Part shown: positions 24,591 through 35,015 of the stretch, one piece after another
How the letters are laid out: every line of letters begins with the position of its first letter
Numbering within the stretch: position 1 is the first letter of the stretch
Assembly (NCBI RefSeq): GCF_037392515.1
Contig: NC_090280.1
Span: 60,525,504 to 60,589,503, forward strand
Direction of reading: 5' to 3'
DNA length: 64,000 bases
Source of the DNA: Haliotis asinina
Lineage: Eukaryota; Mollusca; Gastropoda; Lepetellida; Haliotidae
Position numbers and translations under genes: made by a program
The notes under the pieces: generated by a model
Databases searched by the model: none
What the model was told of the DNA's origin: nothing
What the model saw: the letters and a program-made list of their open reading frames with translations, nothing else

Positions 24591-26102
24591 CTGAACATCA
24601 TTGAAAACGCACCACCCCTAAAATTGTGGATTTCTAAGAGCAGAAGTGAGCAATCTATGTAAATTTTACATATTTGTGTGGACCAATGTTTGATAAAGAA
24701 AAGAAGCAAAAAACAATCAAGCAAAACAGTGAAGATTTAATGCAGCTGACAATGAAATAAAGATGGGGTCAAAATGGAAAGTCAGTAGCGTGTATGACCC
24801 CCGTTAGCGGCAACACAAGCTGTGCAACGTCTCCTCATTGAACGGATAAGTCTCTGAATAAAGTCCTGAGGCACTGCATTCCACTCTTGCTGCAAGGCAT
24901 TGTCGAGTTCCCCAAGGTTGTTGATCTGCGGACGACGTGCGAGGCGTTGGCCGATGTAATCCCACAAGTGTTCGATGGGTGACAAATCTGGTGACAATGC
25001 AGGCCAATGAAGTAGAGGAATGTTGTTGTTAGCCAGATACTGTATCGAAACACGTGCAGTGTGGGCTCGTGCATTGTCATGTTGAAATGTGTGCAGATCT
25101 TGATGCTGGTGAAAGAAGGGAACGACGTTGTTCTGAAGAATGTTGTCACGGTAGTAAACGGCATTCACTCTGCCACGACAAACAATCAGAGCGGTTCTGT
25201 GGTGATAACTTATCCCTCCCCACACCATAATGCTGCCTCCACCCCACCGATCGGTTTGCACAACACAATCCTGATGATTACGTTCACCCCGTCGACGCCA
25301 TACCCGTAGACGCCCGTCAGCATTTCGCAAGTGAAAACGCGACTCGTCGGAGAACACCACACCATGCCAACGTCGTAACAACCACACACGATGCTGTACA
25401 GCCCAATGTCGGCGTTCACGGCGATGCCTGTCAGTCAGGATGGGTCCAACGTAAGGGCGTCGACAACGTAACCCTGCCGCACGGAGACGGCGTCGGACGG
25501 TGGAAGCGCTGATCAAACCACGTCGACCCTGGACAGCGTTGGCGGTTCTGGCAGCGGGCAAGGTTCGATCCCGAATATGGCGCCGTACAATGTCTCGATC
25601 TTGACGAGGGGTGGTAACACGTGCCTGACCTGGGCGTTGCCGGTCCCTGCTGGTTCCTGTTTGTTGGTATCTGTTAGCAAGCCTCAGAATGGTCGAATGA
25701 TGACACCCAAATCGTCGTGCAATGTTTCTGCTTGAAGCGCCGACCTGCAACATACCCAAGGCCTGTTCTCGTTCCTCTGGTGACAATCTTGGCATGGCGA
25801 AAAAACTTTACTTACGAAAGTACTGCGAAAATGAGAACGGTTTTGTGCCGAAGGTCATTTATACCCCTGAACAGCATGCTTTCTGCATGCAATTTGTGCC
25901 CTTCGTGTGTGATGTGCATGAATTTTGTTGTTTTCATGTGATGTGTTCGATGATGTGTTCGAACGATCCGTTTTTTACTGTAGAGCGTTATTTACGATCT
26001 AGTGTGTTATTATCAAAATTCCCACCATTAATTTTCCATTTCCAAAAGATTCTATTGCCTTATTTCAAAATTTACAGGTGGTGCGTTTTCAATGATGTTC
26101 AG
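24591..26102 (-). mobile_element. complete Tc1/mariner transposon, apparently intact
   Basis: Perfect 26-bp terminal inverted repeats beginning 'ctgaacatcattgaaaacgc' occur at 24591-24616 and, inverted, at 26077-26102. Both are flanked by the TA target duplication typical of the superfamily. The 1,512-bp element holds one uninterrupted transposase gene on the minus strand. Perfect repeats and an open gene suggest a recent copy. Confidence 0.93.
24782..25795 (-). CDS. Tc1 transposase, DD34E
   Basis: This encodes a cut-and-paste transposase of 337 residues, the usual Tc1 length, from an ATG (MPRLSPEEREQAL). It has an N-terminal paired-like helix-turn-helix (about 5-50, GASSRNIARRFGCHHSTI), an RQRPGQAR hook-like linker and a second HTH. 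The catalytic domain shows the triad: Asp in VVFSDESRF, Asp in FQHDNARAH and Glu in SPIEHLWD, with 34 residues between the last two. The frame is open throughout with no visible lesion, so the enzyme could be functional; activity is inference. It belongs to the transposon at 24591-26102 and not to a host operon or gene. Confidence 0.95.
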   Translation of the reverse strand: MPRLSPEEREQALGMLQVGASSRNIARRFGCHHSTILRLANRYQQTGTSRDRQRPGQARVTTPRQDRDIVRRHIRDRTLPAARTANAVQGRRGLISASTVRRRLRAAGLRCRRPYVGPILTDRHRRERRHWAVQHRVWLLRRWHGVVFSDESRFHLRNADGRLRVWRRRGERNHQDCVVQTDRWGGGSIMVWGGISYHHRTALIVCRGRVNAVYYRDNILQNNVVPFFHQHQDLHTFQHDNARAHTARVSIQYLANNNIPLLHWPALSPDLSPIEHLWDYIGQRLARRPQINNLGELDNALQQEWNAVPQDFIQRLIRSMRRRCTACVAANGGHTRY

Positions 26103-26104
26103 TA

Positions 26105-27242
26105 TATATACATACGTGAAAATAAATGGCAAAAGAAAGTATAGTTTATATTCATTTTCAATGACTTAAAAAAGCCAGGAAAAAGTGTTTATCCGATGGT
26201 GATGTGTGTGATGCTCGTGATGCTGGCATCATTGGCGATGTTAAACGAGATTCCAAATACCGATTTCGCAACAGCACCGTTAAGTAACGTCATGATCATT
26301 TTCAAAGAATATTTTGGCCACATTTCTTTGCAAAAACGAATTACTATGAAAACGATGAACATACATACGATCAACAACAATCTTGTCAAACCATACTCAC
26401 ATATATGACCATATTATCATAAAACTGTGAACATATTCTATCAATTATATCTGTGTTAAAAGTACATGATATGACTGCATAATTCAAAACTAAATATATT
26501 CTCCATCAAAATTGTAAACACCTGTTACCAAAATATAAAAAACAAAACAAAACCAAATCAATCTCCTCCCCTAAATCGACCATGGCAACCGCCAACGACA
26601 TCGACTTCGTCGTGGTTGCGTGCACACTAAAACCTGAGTGTTATGAAATAACAGTAAAGTTATTATTTTAATATACGTATTGTTATACACATGCACACCT
26701 ACTATTTTTGTGATCTGCTACTTTTGATACTCAGTGGTAACTATGATAACGAGATCTATGTCTGTCATTGACAATATTGGTTTGATTATGTTTGGCAGCT
26801 AAACGGGTGGATAACGTTGTGATGACGACCCATTTGCCTTGCACTGGCCCTGCATGACATACCACATTTTTCATGCCTATTACCTGCCATCTCTCAGCGG
26901 TAGTTAACTTTCTCCTCACAATGACTGATTTTCTAACTCTAAAGTGAAAGGAGAATCTCATAGCTGACCGGTGAAACAAAGTGTGTGAAACTTGATTTTC
27001 AAGATTCACATGGTAGGGAAATGGAATTACACGTGCAGAACGGTTTCCTTGTCATACCGAGATACTTCTTTAGAATCCATGAAAAGACGTATGAGAGGAT
27101 ATAATCTCCAAGGAAGTCAGTATTGCGTGGGATGGTGTCTCTTCTGAAAAGTGAATTTAATTGAACTGTTTAGGGCTGATGAACCTGTTTTCGTGCTTGT
27201 CATCCATTACTGTAAATGTTCTAAATAGAAACACATATATAT
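26105..27242. other. non-coding stretch between two Tc1 elements
   Basis: No supported exon, repeat or RNA gene was recognised. Confidence 0.45.
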
Positions 27243-27244
27243 TA

Positions 27245-28538
27245 CTACCGACAGAAAATAAGGGAACCAAGAAATTGAATGTAGATGACTGTGACTGTGA
27301 CTCCGTAAACGCAACATCCAGTGACAATGGAATTTCACATAATGCATGCCCAACACGTGCTACACGTGCATACAGACGTTAACTCCTGTAAATGTACTTG
27401 AGAAGTCGCAATCACTAATGCAATAGAGATTGACACTTACTGAAAGAAATGCCTCCGAAGCAGTATCTCGGTGAAGCAACAAAATGGAGAATTGTGGGGA
27501 TGATAGAGAGGGGACATTATTATGTGAAGTTGCCCGGCAGATGGGTAAATCAAAAAGTGTAATTTCACGTCTGTGGGATACGTACCGTCAAACGGGTGGG
27601 GTTGCAACGAGACCTGGGCATGGTAGACCAAAATCAACGACACCACGACAGGATCGTCTCATTGCGTTAATTGCTCTACGCGATAGGTTTAAATCGGCCC
27701 CTGCCATCAATAGAGAATTCCGCACACTCACTGGAAGACGGATTTCAACCTCAACCGTTAAAAACCGACTCTATCAAGCTCGTCTGAAAGCAGGACGGCC
27801 TTTTAAGGGTGTCACCCTTTCAGCTCACCATAAGCGCCAAAGATTGGCATGGGCTAGGCAGCGTCAGGGACGGACTATGCGCCACTGGCGTTACACCATG
27901 TTCTCTGATGAGTCAAGGTTTTGCCTACGATTCACAGATGGCAGAAGGAGCGGGGAGCGATATGCCAGAGCAGCAATTCTTGACCATGATCGATATGGAG
28001 GTGGTAGTGTCATGGTTTGGGGTGAGATTACACATGACTGACGATCAGATTTGGTCACCATTAACGGAGTCATGACTGGTCAGCGATACGTTGACCAAAT
28101 ATGTGGCTCCATTGGCTAGAGCAATCGGCCGAAATTTTGTATTCCAAGATGATAATGCCAGACCACATCGGGCCCGAATTGTCTCCGCTTATCTCAGACA
28201 AGAAGGTATCCAGACATTGGACTGGCCCTCTAAGTCCCCAGACCAGTCCCCAATTGAACATCTCTGGGACGTTCTTGGTCGAAGGGTGTACGCCAGGGAC
28301 CCAGGACCCGCCAACCTGGCCCAGCTTGGTGCAGCTCTCCAAGAGGAATGGCGGGCAATACCACGGGCAACCATCCGGAAATTTATTAACAGCATGCCAC
28401 CAAGGTGCCGTGAATGTGTTGCCCAACATGGTGGACACACCAGATATTGAACTTGACGCCTAAAATTGATTTAGTGGATATTTAAAGCAGTTTCAATTTC
28501 GCTACTATTTCATTAGTTCCCTTATTTCTTGTCGGTAG
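27245..28538 (+). mobile_element. second Tc1 transposon, decayed
   Basis: The inverted ends begin 'ctaccgacagaaaataaggg' on the left and 'ctaccgacaagaaataaggg' on the right, read inward. TA flanks lie at 27243-27244 and 28539-28540. The ends differ by a few changes and the transposase frame is broken, so this 1,294-bp copy is older than the one at 24591. It is a distinct subfamily by both ends and protein. Confidence 0.9.
27449..28450 (+). pseudogene. decayed Tc1 transposase, DD34E family
   Basis: It starts MPPKQYLGEATKWR at 27449. The frame shifts within about 27500-27530 into VARQMGKSKSVISRLWDTY, meets a TGA after VMVWGEITHD at about 28040, and shifts again near 28100 into APLARAIGRNFVFQDDN. 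The last part keeps FQDDNARPH and SPIEHLWD with 34 residues between Asp and Glu, ending GGHTRY, the same C-terminus as the intact copy at 24782. Two frameshifts and one stop make it inactive. Confidence 0.88.
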
Positions 28539-28540
28539 TA

Positions 28541-28867
28541 TATATATATATATATATTTCCTTACCTTAACGTTATTTTTCATCACATGCAGTATTTATC
28601 ATCAGGGCTTGTCATGGTGAAAGGTAGCCTGCCAGAGGGTCATTATACCCTTTACTTCATTGTTTAATATACCATAACAGTTAGCAACATTCTATGTTCA
28701 TCACGACTGGACTATACAATTTAATGAATGAAGCCATTAACATATATCTATGCATCATGCCGTTCGTGTGGATTGCTGAGCTTTTATTCTTGGGTCTTCA
28801 AGAAGCAGCATTTCAGTCAAGTCATATAAGAAGATAAACTTTTAACTGGCCAATTATCCGTTATATG
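28541..28867. other. non-coding gap
   Basis: A short TA tract adjoins the Tc1 end; otherwise nothing was recognised. Confidence 0.5.
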
Positions 28868-29251
28868 TTACCGCACCGATTTTTGTCCTATTACTCCATT
28901 CATTGCCTTACCTGAGTTTGACAATCTTGTGTAAAGGTTACGCTTTTCATCAGTAAAATATCTTAATGAGTAGTGCACACCTTTGGCCAGCTCGTCATTC
29001 CTCTGAATGAGGGAATCATATTTGCCCTTTATGTTGTTTCTGACAAAGGTGAGAATTTGAACTGGTTGATAAGAGGCAATAACAAAAACGTCACTAGCAG
29101 CTCCTTCAGCCTTGGTGTCCGCCAGATGAAAATCGACCGCCTTTACAAGCGATGTTCCCAGGTATAGCAATCCCATCTTTGAGGTACCAAGAAGGATTTG
29201 CATCACCGTGTTCCGTCTTTTCACCTGTGTCTTCGGGGAGCAAGAGGATAT
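28868..29251 (-). pseudogene. decayed duplicate of a Schlafen-like gene exon
   Basis: It is closely similar to the exon at 62363-62961: both contain NTVMQILLGTSKMGL, a PVQILTFV block and KYDSL.QRNDEL. Even the intron end before the acceptor matches ('acatattttaca.atgttctag'). Relative to the other copy, one extra A near the start shifts the frame, and roughly 80 codons after FTDEK are missing before the terminal L.NSGK.M.G..GQK block. This indicates a partial genomic duplication that has lost coding function, although a short product from an internal ATG cannot be excluded. Confidence 0.75.
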
Positions 29252-30487
29252 CTAGAACATATGTAAAATATGTTAATAAAATAATGTCTAAATACTGACA
29301 TATGTAAACCGTATTGCGATAAGATTAGTTAGGGCTGAAATCGAGACCTTGTTCAGAGATGTCCACACCCATAGGGCTTTCATTAACCCTAAATGCTCAT
29401 AAAAGAACTCCTCTGACACGCCCTATCAAGCCGTGTCAACACACTTAACATTCGTGAGCTTCCTGGTGAACATCCAAAAATTACGCCTCGTAGGGAATAT
29501 CACGTTAGCAATCTAGAGATAAAAGAACCAACTCAAACCATTTTGGACATCTTCTCTCAAAAGGATCCAGTTGCAAAAACTGCCGGGCCTAAATGATTGC
29601 TTGTGGCTATCGTGACCTCAGAAAATAATTCGTTTTCATAAATGATGCTGTGAAGATGTGTTTTTGTTAATTATAATGTCACTTTAACTACCTTTTGATT
29701 ATTATGGTTCAGAAAAGTTTGAAGCGCTGAATAAGGATTTGAACTTGTTGAACTTGTTCAGAATAAGCTGAGAAATTACCTCCCTGTGTGCTTTGCTTCA
29801 GGTGTCTTGGATTCATAAAGCTCTGAGAAGATGAGGGTATGGCATAGCTTTTCGTAGAACACACTAGAACTGTTTTATAAGTAATTAAGGGATGGCTGCT
29901 GAGATGCTAACCGGTCGACTCTGGCTTTATGTTCATCTCTGCTCACATGGACGTTTCAAGACTGACTCCTCGTCTACATCAGGGAAACTCTAACGGGGTT
30001 GTCGTAGATTATACCTGTCTACATTACACTTTCAGCAGCTTTCAACAAGCTTCTATCGGTACTTCTCTTTACTGGAAATATCTAGACTTTGGTGAATTAA
30101 TATTTGAGTTAGATTTGTGATCCAATATTTTAGATTTGTGATCAAATTCTATTGTATTAGAAATCTGTCATTCATTGTATGGTAAATGTACCCACGCTTA
30201 GTGGCTTGTGTTTAGCGCATGCAAACACCACGATAATAATTCAGAAGAAACAACAGCAAAACATCTGTCATTTATGGATTTCGTCATTATGAAATCTGAC
30301 AACAGAGTCAGAAGGTCACGACGACAAACGATATAAAGATAACCAGAGAAATTATGACAGCAACAGCTGTCTCCTAGAAGGCAATTACAGGTAATCCATC
30401 TGGAAGAGACCGTCACTTCAAACACTTATGTGTCTACCTTATGAAGGTAGGAAAATAGATTTAGCTAGGGAAGACAGTTAATGCCCT
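29252..30487. other. non-coding stretch
   Basis: Just beyond the pseudo-exon lies conserved intron-like sequence. The rest shows no recognised gene or repeat. Confidence 0.45.
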
Positions 30488-31290
30488 TTGTCTTTTATTA
30501 GAAACCTTGAATTAGAGTACCACTTTTGCTTAGTATGTCAATTTTATGATGGACTTAGACGGGCTGTTATTCCTCCTTATTATTACACATTTTCCGCAGA
30601 AAACAAATTTCAACAGTTGGTAGCATCTAAAAATGTTCATGCATTGTCATCACTTGCAAAGTATGTATTCTTAGCGACCCGTGAAGGTCCCGGGGTAGAA
30701 TAGGCCTTCAGCAACCCATACTTGCCATAAAAGGCGACTATGCTTGTACTAGGAGGCGACTAACGGGATCGGGTGGTCAGGCTCGCTGACTTGGTTGACA
30801 CATATCATCGGTTCCCAATTGCGCAGATCGATGCTCCTGTTGTTGATCACTGGATTGTCTAGTCCAGACTCGATTATTTACAGACCACCGCCATATGGAT
30901 GGAATATTGCTTAGTGCGGCGTAAAACTAAACTCACTCACTCACTGGTGTATTCTTACTGCTAGACACATATTAGACGATCCTGCGCACTAAACGCATTT
31001 GTGACAAGAGAGGCGGTACAACGAATTGGGCGAGTACACTTGGCTGCTACAGGTAGCTTGGCGATTATGCACGTGCAATACATGCTAACCGTGACATGAA
31101 ATCAACACCCCTACTGATTAACACCTGTCTCGGTGCAAAAGAATGGTCGGAATGTTGTAAACATGTTAAAACAATTGAAGATGGTTACTGGCAACGCGAA
31201 ATCGCAGTAGAAAGGGAAATTGACAGACTAGTGATTGACTTAGGACTTGCAAGTGATTCAGACACCGAGACTGATTCAGAGAGTGATTAA
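30488..31290 (+). pseudogene. coding relic of unknown family, split by a SINE
   Basis: An open block before the SINE (FYDGLRRAVIPPYYYTFSAE ... SLAKYVFL) appears to continue after it in changing frames (NAFVTREAVQRIGRVHLAAT, then NTCLGAKEWSECCKHV ... DSDTETDSESD and stop). The flow across frames and the tidy acidic C-terminus suggest one ancestral coding region, now frameshifted about twice and interrupted by the SINE at 30676. I do not recognise the family; a domesticated or transposon-derived gene is possible. Confidence 0.4.
30676..30948 (+). mobile_element. SINE, family A, full-length
   Basis: It runs from 'ccgtgaaggtcccggggtag' to a tail 'cgtaaaactaaactcactc'. A 9-bp duplication 'gtattctta' lies at 30665-30673 and 30949-30957. 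It is the closest relative here of the copy at 2211. Confidence 0.9.
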
Positions 31291-32305
31291 TTAAAGCATA
31301 AATCAGTAAGTCCGCCTAATTTTCCAGCATTGTTGTGTCTTGTATAATAATTGACACATGCTGTATCAGGTTTTTACTGTTCCCATACTTTGTCATAAAA
31401 AGAGTAATCTTTGGTGAGTTTCTGTATTTTATATTTTTTTAGTTACTGATAAATCTACTGAATCTGGTACTGATTAATCCCCAAACCGACAAATTTGTGT
31501 ACAAAGATATATCTCACTGACTTATCAATGTCAAAAGGTATTTTCAGTTTTCTGTACACAATTTTGGTGACCATAATAAAACTATGACAGAAATTTGGAA
31601 ATATTGTTTGAATACTAACCATTTCTCTGGAACCGGTTATATAAATTTCCAAGACATGTATTCCCGGTCGATCACCAGCGGAATTGTGGACGAAAATCAG
31701 CCCGTACAGAGAAATAGGAACAAAATTATGGGATAAAAATATTCCCCCCTTGCTACTCTGATTTAGCCACCACCATTCAGTAACAGATAACCTTTAACAT
31801 ATTAAAAAGTTAAATGAAACACAATTAACTATATGTAGTTATTATCTATTTAATATTTAGCAAACGAAAAGTCAACTTTACCCATTAAAACAACACCGCA
31901 TATTCCTTCGAATGATAAGACTGCAATTTCAGGCATAAGATACTGATATTTCACGCTAACCTTCAGTTAAGACGAAGACAAATAGACGATTGGGGCATTG
32001 ACAAGCATTTTAGATATTTAAAAATTTTGTTAAAAAAAACCCAGGAAAATGTCATTTGCTTCGTGAAATGGATCGGTGGTCCTAAACATATTTGCTCAGT
32101 ATATTGTGTTGATTCAATTCGTTGGGATTGTACCTGTTCCCAAATCGTGTGCTCTAACAATTCATGCGTGAAAAGCACGGGGAAAATTAACTTCTTTATT
32201 CAGACATATTTATCAGACAACCTGTCTCCCTCTTGTTTCAAGTGGATCGTTCTGTGGGACGTTCCCAGGTATGCAAATTGGGGTCATTTGTCAGGTCGTG
32301 GATCA
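31291..32305. other. non-coding stretch left of the Polinton
   Basis: No gene or repeat family was recognised. It ends in the 5-bp duplication at 32306-32310. Confidence 0.5.
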
Positions 32306-32310
32306 TCTTA

Positions 32311-32675
32311 AGTAGTATAGGGAATGGGGGTTTTAAAACACTTTCAAGAAATGTCTCTACAAAGCCTTATTTAGTAAATAAGGCTTTGGTTGGGTCATTA
32401 GCTCTTGCTACTATTACCCCTACTACAAAAAAGTTGGCGGTAATTACTATGCCTACTTTGTGTTGGTAGGAGGTAACACTGTGCCGTACGGTACGATCAA
32501 TAATTCTTCTCTTACAAACCCCCTACCAGGCCCACCCCTCAAGTAGTACAAGTTAGGTTCTTCGGCTTTCATATCCACTTTATCTATGTTGTAAGTTTTG
32601 ACTGACCATATAGGATCGGTGGCTCGCTTACGGCTATCGCCCTCGTGTTCCCCCGGCTGGTATAGATACCTCACT
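32311..32675. repeat. Polinton left terminal inverted repeat
   Basis: A 365-bp inverted copy of 46389-46753. It includes a 27-bp palindrome at 32361-32387 and a mirrored copy of the sequence coding the integrase C-terminus. That accounts for the 73-codon reading frame at 32453-32674, which is not an independent gene. Confidence 0.97.
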
Positions 32676-32712
32676 TTGGCGGCCTATGTCACGTTTATAT
32701 CGATGAAACAGT

Positions 32713-33384
32713 TTAACGTGAACCGCCTACGATCTCTTTGGTGTTCATAATAAAGGCTTGCTGGGCTTTTTGTATCCCCTGTTCTATGTACTTTTTTTTC
32801 TCGTCCTCGCTGATAGCAGACTTACGAGACTTGGATCGAATATCTTGTTTCATTCCGTTATATTTTTTGAGTTCAGAGAGGATTGAACGAAACTCCTCTT
32901 CTGAGATCTTACTGTCAGAGAGTGCCGTGGAAATTCGCTCACTCACTGTGTTCAGCTTTGCTTCGGCCAGAACCCTGATCTCGTCGTGTTTCAATGCCTT
33001 ACGATTAAGTCTGCGTGATACTAGAACCCTGATCTCGTCGTGTTTCAATGCCTTACGATTAAGTCTGCGTGATACTAACTTAAGCGCCAACCCTGCTAAC
33101 CCTGCCACCCCTGCCGTTATTTCAATACCTAGCACTATAGGTGCAGCCACGATGGTAGCCAATAACCCAACGCCTGCCGCCCCTAGTCCCATGCTGGTTG
33201 CCATAAGGGTAGTGTCAGCCCCGTCCACGATATTGAAAGCTCTATTGTACTTTTTACATAGTGCTTTCCGCGTGTCACGGTCTTGTTCTAGTTGACGTTT
33301 CACATCACATAACTGCCTCAAGCGGAACCCATCTACGGTTTCCAGTGTCTTCGCTACTTCCTCTACGACTGGGTACAGACCCAC
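32713..33384 (-). CDS. Polinton protein with hydrophobic centre, function unknown
   Basis: A 223-residue product. A charged N-terminal helix region (residues 1-50) leads to a Gly/Ala-rich hydrophobic segment (about 58-105, containing GLGAAGVGLLATIVAAPIVL), then a basic, helical C-terminal half (KISEEEFRSILSELKKY). An 18-residue unit, VSRRLNRKALKHDEIRVL, occurs twice in tandem owing to a 54-bp direct repeat. A membrane-associated role is inferred; I recall similar proteins in invertebrate Polintons but cannot name a function. It is the first gene inside the left repeat, at the end of a leftward cluster. Confidence 0.7.
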   Translation of the reverse strand: MGLYPVVEEVAKTLETVDGFRLRQLCDVKRQLEQDRDTRKALCKKYNRAFNIVDGADTTLMATSMGLGAAGVGLLATIVAAPIVLGIEITAGVAGLAGLALKLVSRRLNRKALKHDEIRVLVSRRLNRKALKHDEIRVLAEAKLNTVSERISTALSDSKISEEEFRSILSELKKYNGMKQDIRSKSRKSAISEDEKKKYIEQGIQKAQQAFIMNTKEIVGGSR

Positions 33385-33385
33385 C

Positions 33386-34090
33386 CTATAATATATATTT
33401 TGAAAGATATTTTAATTGGGTTTCAGTTAATAGTCTATCAATGTATTTGAAGCCTATAAGGGATAGATCATAACTAATGATAATAGGTGAGAGGCTAATA
33501 GACTTTTCTGTTGTAATAAAAACCCCAGGGAGGTTTATTAAGCGTTTTATAGAACCCGTGGGGGTATTCCGTTGTAAAACAATACGGCAATATTGATCTA
33601 AGTGTTCGGTATACCAGTGTATTGCCAACCCGGGTAAAATTTGACGTCCTTTCGAGGAGTTTTCCTGGTCAAAATACGTAAAGACGACTTCTATGATGAT
33701 TGTGTAGGGGGAGAATATTTCAAGATGCCTTTCGTGTAAATACATACTGCTAAATGTTAATTTACTTTCTATTCCAGAAATTAACCCAATTTTTTCTTCA
33801 ACAAAATATATCGAGGCTGTTGCTTCATTCCCCGTAATGAAATCCCCGGGCCAGATACCGTTATTCCTAATCTTAGAGATAAACCTCCACCCTTCTTTTG
33901 TTGTGATATAAGGTGAGGCTATTGTTAAGTTGATCAGCCATTTAGGCTCTTTAAGATCTGATAACGACACCCGTCTGTACACGTTGTCTTTGAAGTGCAG
34001 GATATATAATTCATCTTCCTCACCAGGCTGATCGAATCCCTCCGTGTCTCCTAGGTCGTTAAGTGTAGTGTTGGGACGATGACTGGTCAT
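33386..34090 (-). CDS. Polinton protein, paralogue of its neighbour
   Basis: A 234-residue product starting MTSHRPNTTLNDLGDTEGF. Its N-terminus matches the next gene (LGDTEGFDQPG versus LGDTRGFDAPG, then NVYRRV versus NIYKRV), and both end with a 'I.F.G.K.....LLTE.QL..' type segment, so the two arose by duplication. It is beta-rich with no membrane segment. A virion or attachment role is suggested only by its place beside the minor capsid gene. Confidence 0.65.
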   Translation of the reverse strand: MTSHRPNTTLNDLGDTEGFDQPGEEDELYILHFKDNVYRRVSLSDLKEPKWLINLTIASPYITTKEGWRFISKIRNNGIWPGDFITGNEATASIYFVEEKIGLISGIESKLTFSSMYLHERHLEIFSPYTIIIEVVFTYFDQENSSKGRQILPGLAIHWYTEHLDQYCRIVLQRNTPTGSIKRLINLPGVFITTEKSISLSPIIISYDLSLIGFKYIDRLLTETQLKYLSKYIL

Positions 34091-34100
34091 TATTATACTA

Positions 34101-35015
34101 TTACGATATAATTTCCAACTGGTTTTCTGATAATAATTCAGGGGTGAACTTCATACCCATGAAGTGTATGTTGTCAGGCAGGAAGATATTGGTTAGTGAT
34201 ATCTTGTTTTCCACGATCACGTTGACACCCTGCAGACTGGTGTTGGAGTCGACACCCACCCGCACGTAAACGTTGCAAACTTGATACTGGTGTCGTTTCA
34301 CCCACCCGAGTTTGATCCCCTTCACGATCTCGATATTATTCCCCGATGGTTCCCCTAGGTAGACTTTAATGACCAGTGTTGAGTTTGCCGGTAGATCCTC
34401 TAGTATAGTGACCACACCTTCGAATTCAGACACCAACTGCAATTTCACGTTTTGTATGGCTGGTTTACTCGATAGCATGTGGGCTGCCATAGTGTTGACT
34501 GGGCTGACGACTACGCTACGTCTCTGAGTTGGGACGTAAGCCACGAGCAGGGTTCCATTGTTCACGACTTTGTTTAGGTGGTTGTCTTTGTTATCCGTAA
34601 ACACGTAAGGGGAGACGAGTCTAATATTGAGAAACCAGTCGTCGTTATCGGGTAACAACACCCACTTGTCATCTTCGGTGAAGACGAGCATATATGGTTT
34701 GTTTTGGACGACGGTAGTGCTCTCAACATCGTCTAAGTCGAACAGTTTACCCCCGAACGATGGGTATATTATCCAATTATTATCACCGGTGTTGACAAGG
34801 GCGTACTTAGTGTTGACTGTTGCTCTTGTGGTATCTATCATATCACTTAGGGTTCCACCGGAGGGGATTTCAACGCGTTTGTAAATGTTGTTTTTCAGTT
34901 GCAAGGCGTACGATTTACCATCTACTCCGGGAGCGTCGAAACCGCGCGTGTCTCCGAGGTCGGAGATCCCGATATTAACGCATTTTTTCACTCCGGGCCC
35001 TTGTGCGCTGGTCAT
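34101..35015 (-). CDS. Polinton protein, larger paralogue
   Basis: A 304-residue product with the LGDTRGFDAPG and NNIYKRVEIPSGGT motifs near the N-terminus. It carries an inserted block of about 70 residues rich in aromatic and polar residues (NNWIIYPSFGGKLFDL, DKWVLLPDNDDWFLN) that looks like two short beta repeats. Its start overlaps the stop of the minor-capsid-like gene by four bases, suggesting co-transcription. Function unknown; a surface or fibre-like structural protein is a guess. Confidence 0.65.
   Translation of the reverse strand: MTSAQGPGVKKCVNIGISDLGDTRGFDAPGVDGKSYALQLKNNIYKRVEIPSGGTLSDMIDTTRATVNTKYALVNTGDNNWIIYPSFGGKLFDLDDVESTTVVQNKPYMLVFTEDDKWVLLPDNDDWFLNIRLVSPYVFTDNKDNHLNKVVNNGTLLVAYVPTQRRSVVVSPVNTMAAHMLSSKPAIQNVKLQLVSEFEGVVTILEDLPANSTLVIKVYLGEPSGNNIEIVKGIKLGWVKRHQYQVCNVYVRVGVDSNTSLQGVNVIVENKISLTNIFLPDNIHFMGMKFTPELLSENQLEIIS

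Noticed and set aside
32453-32674. 73-codon frame at the left Polinton end
   Set aside because: It is the mirrored image of the integrase C-terminus within the inverted repeat, not a separate gene.
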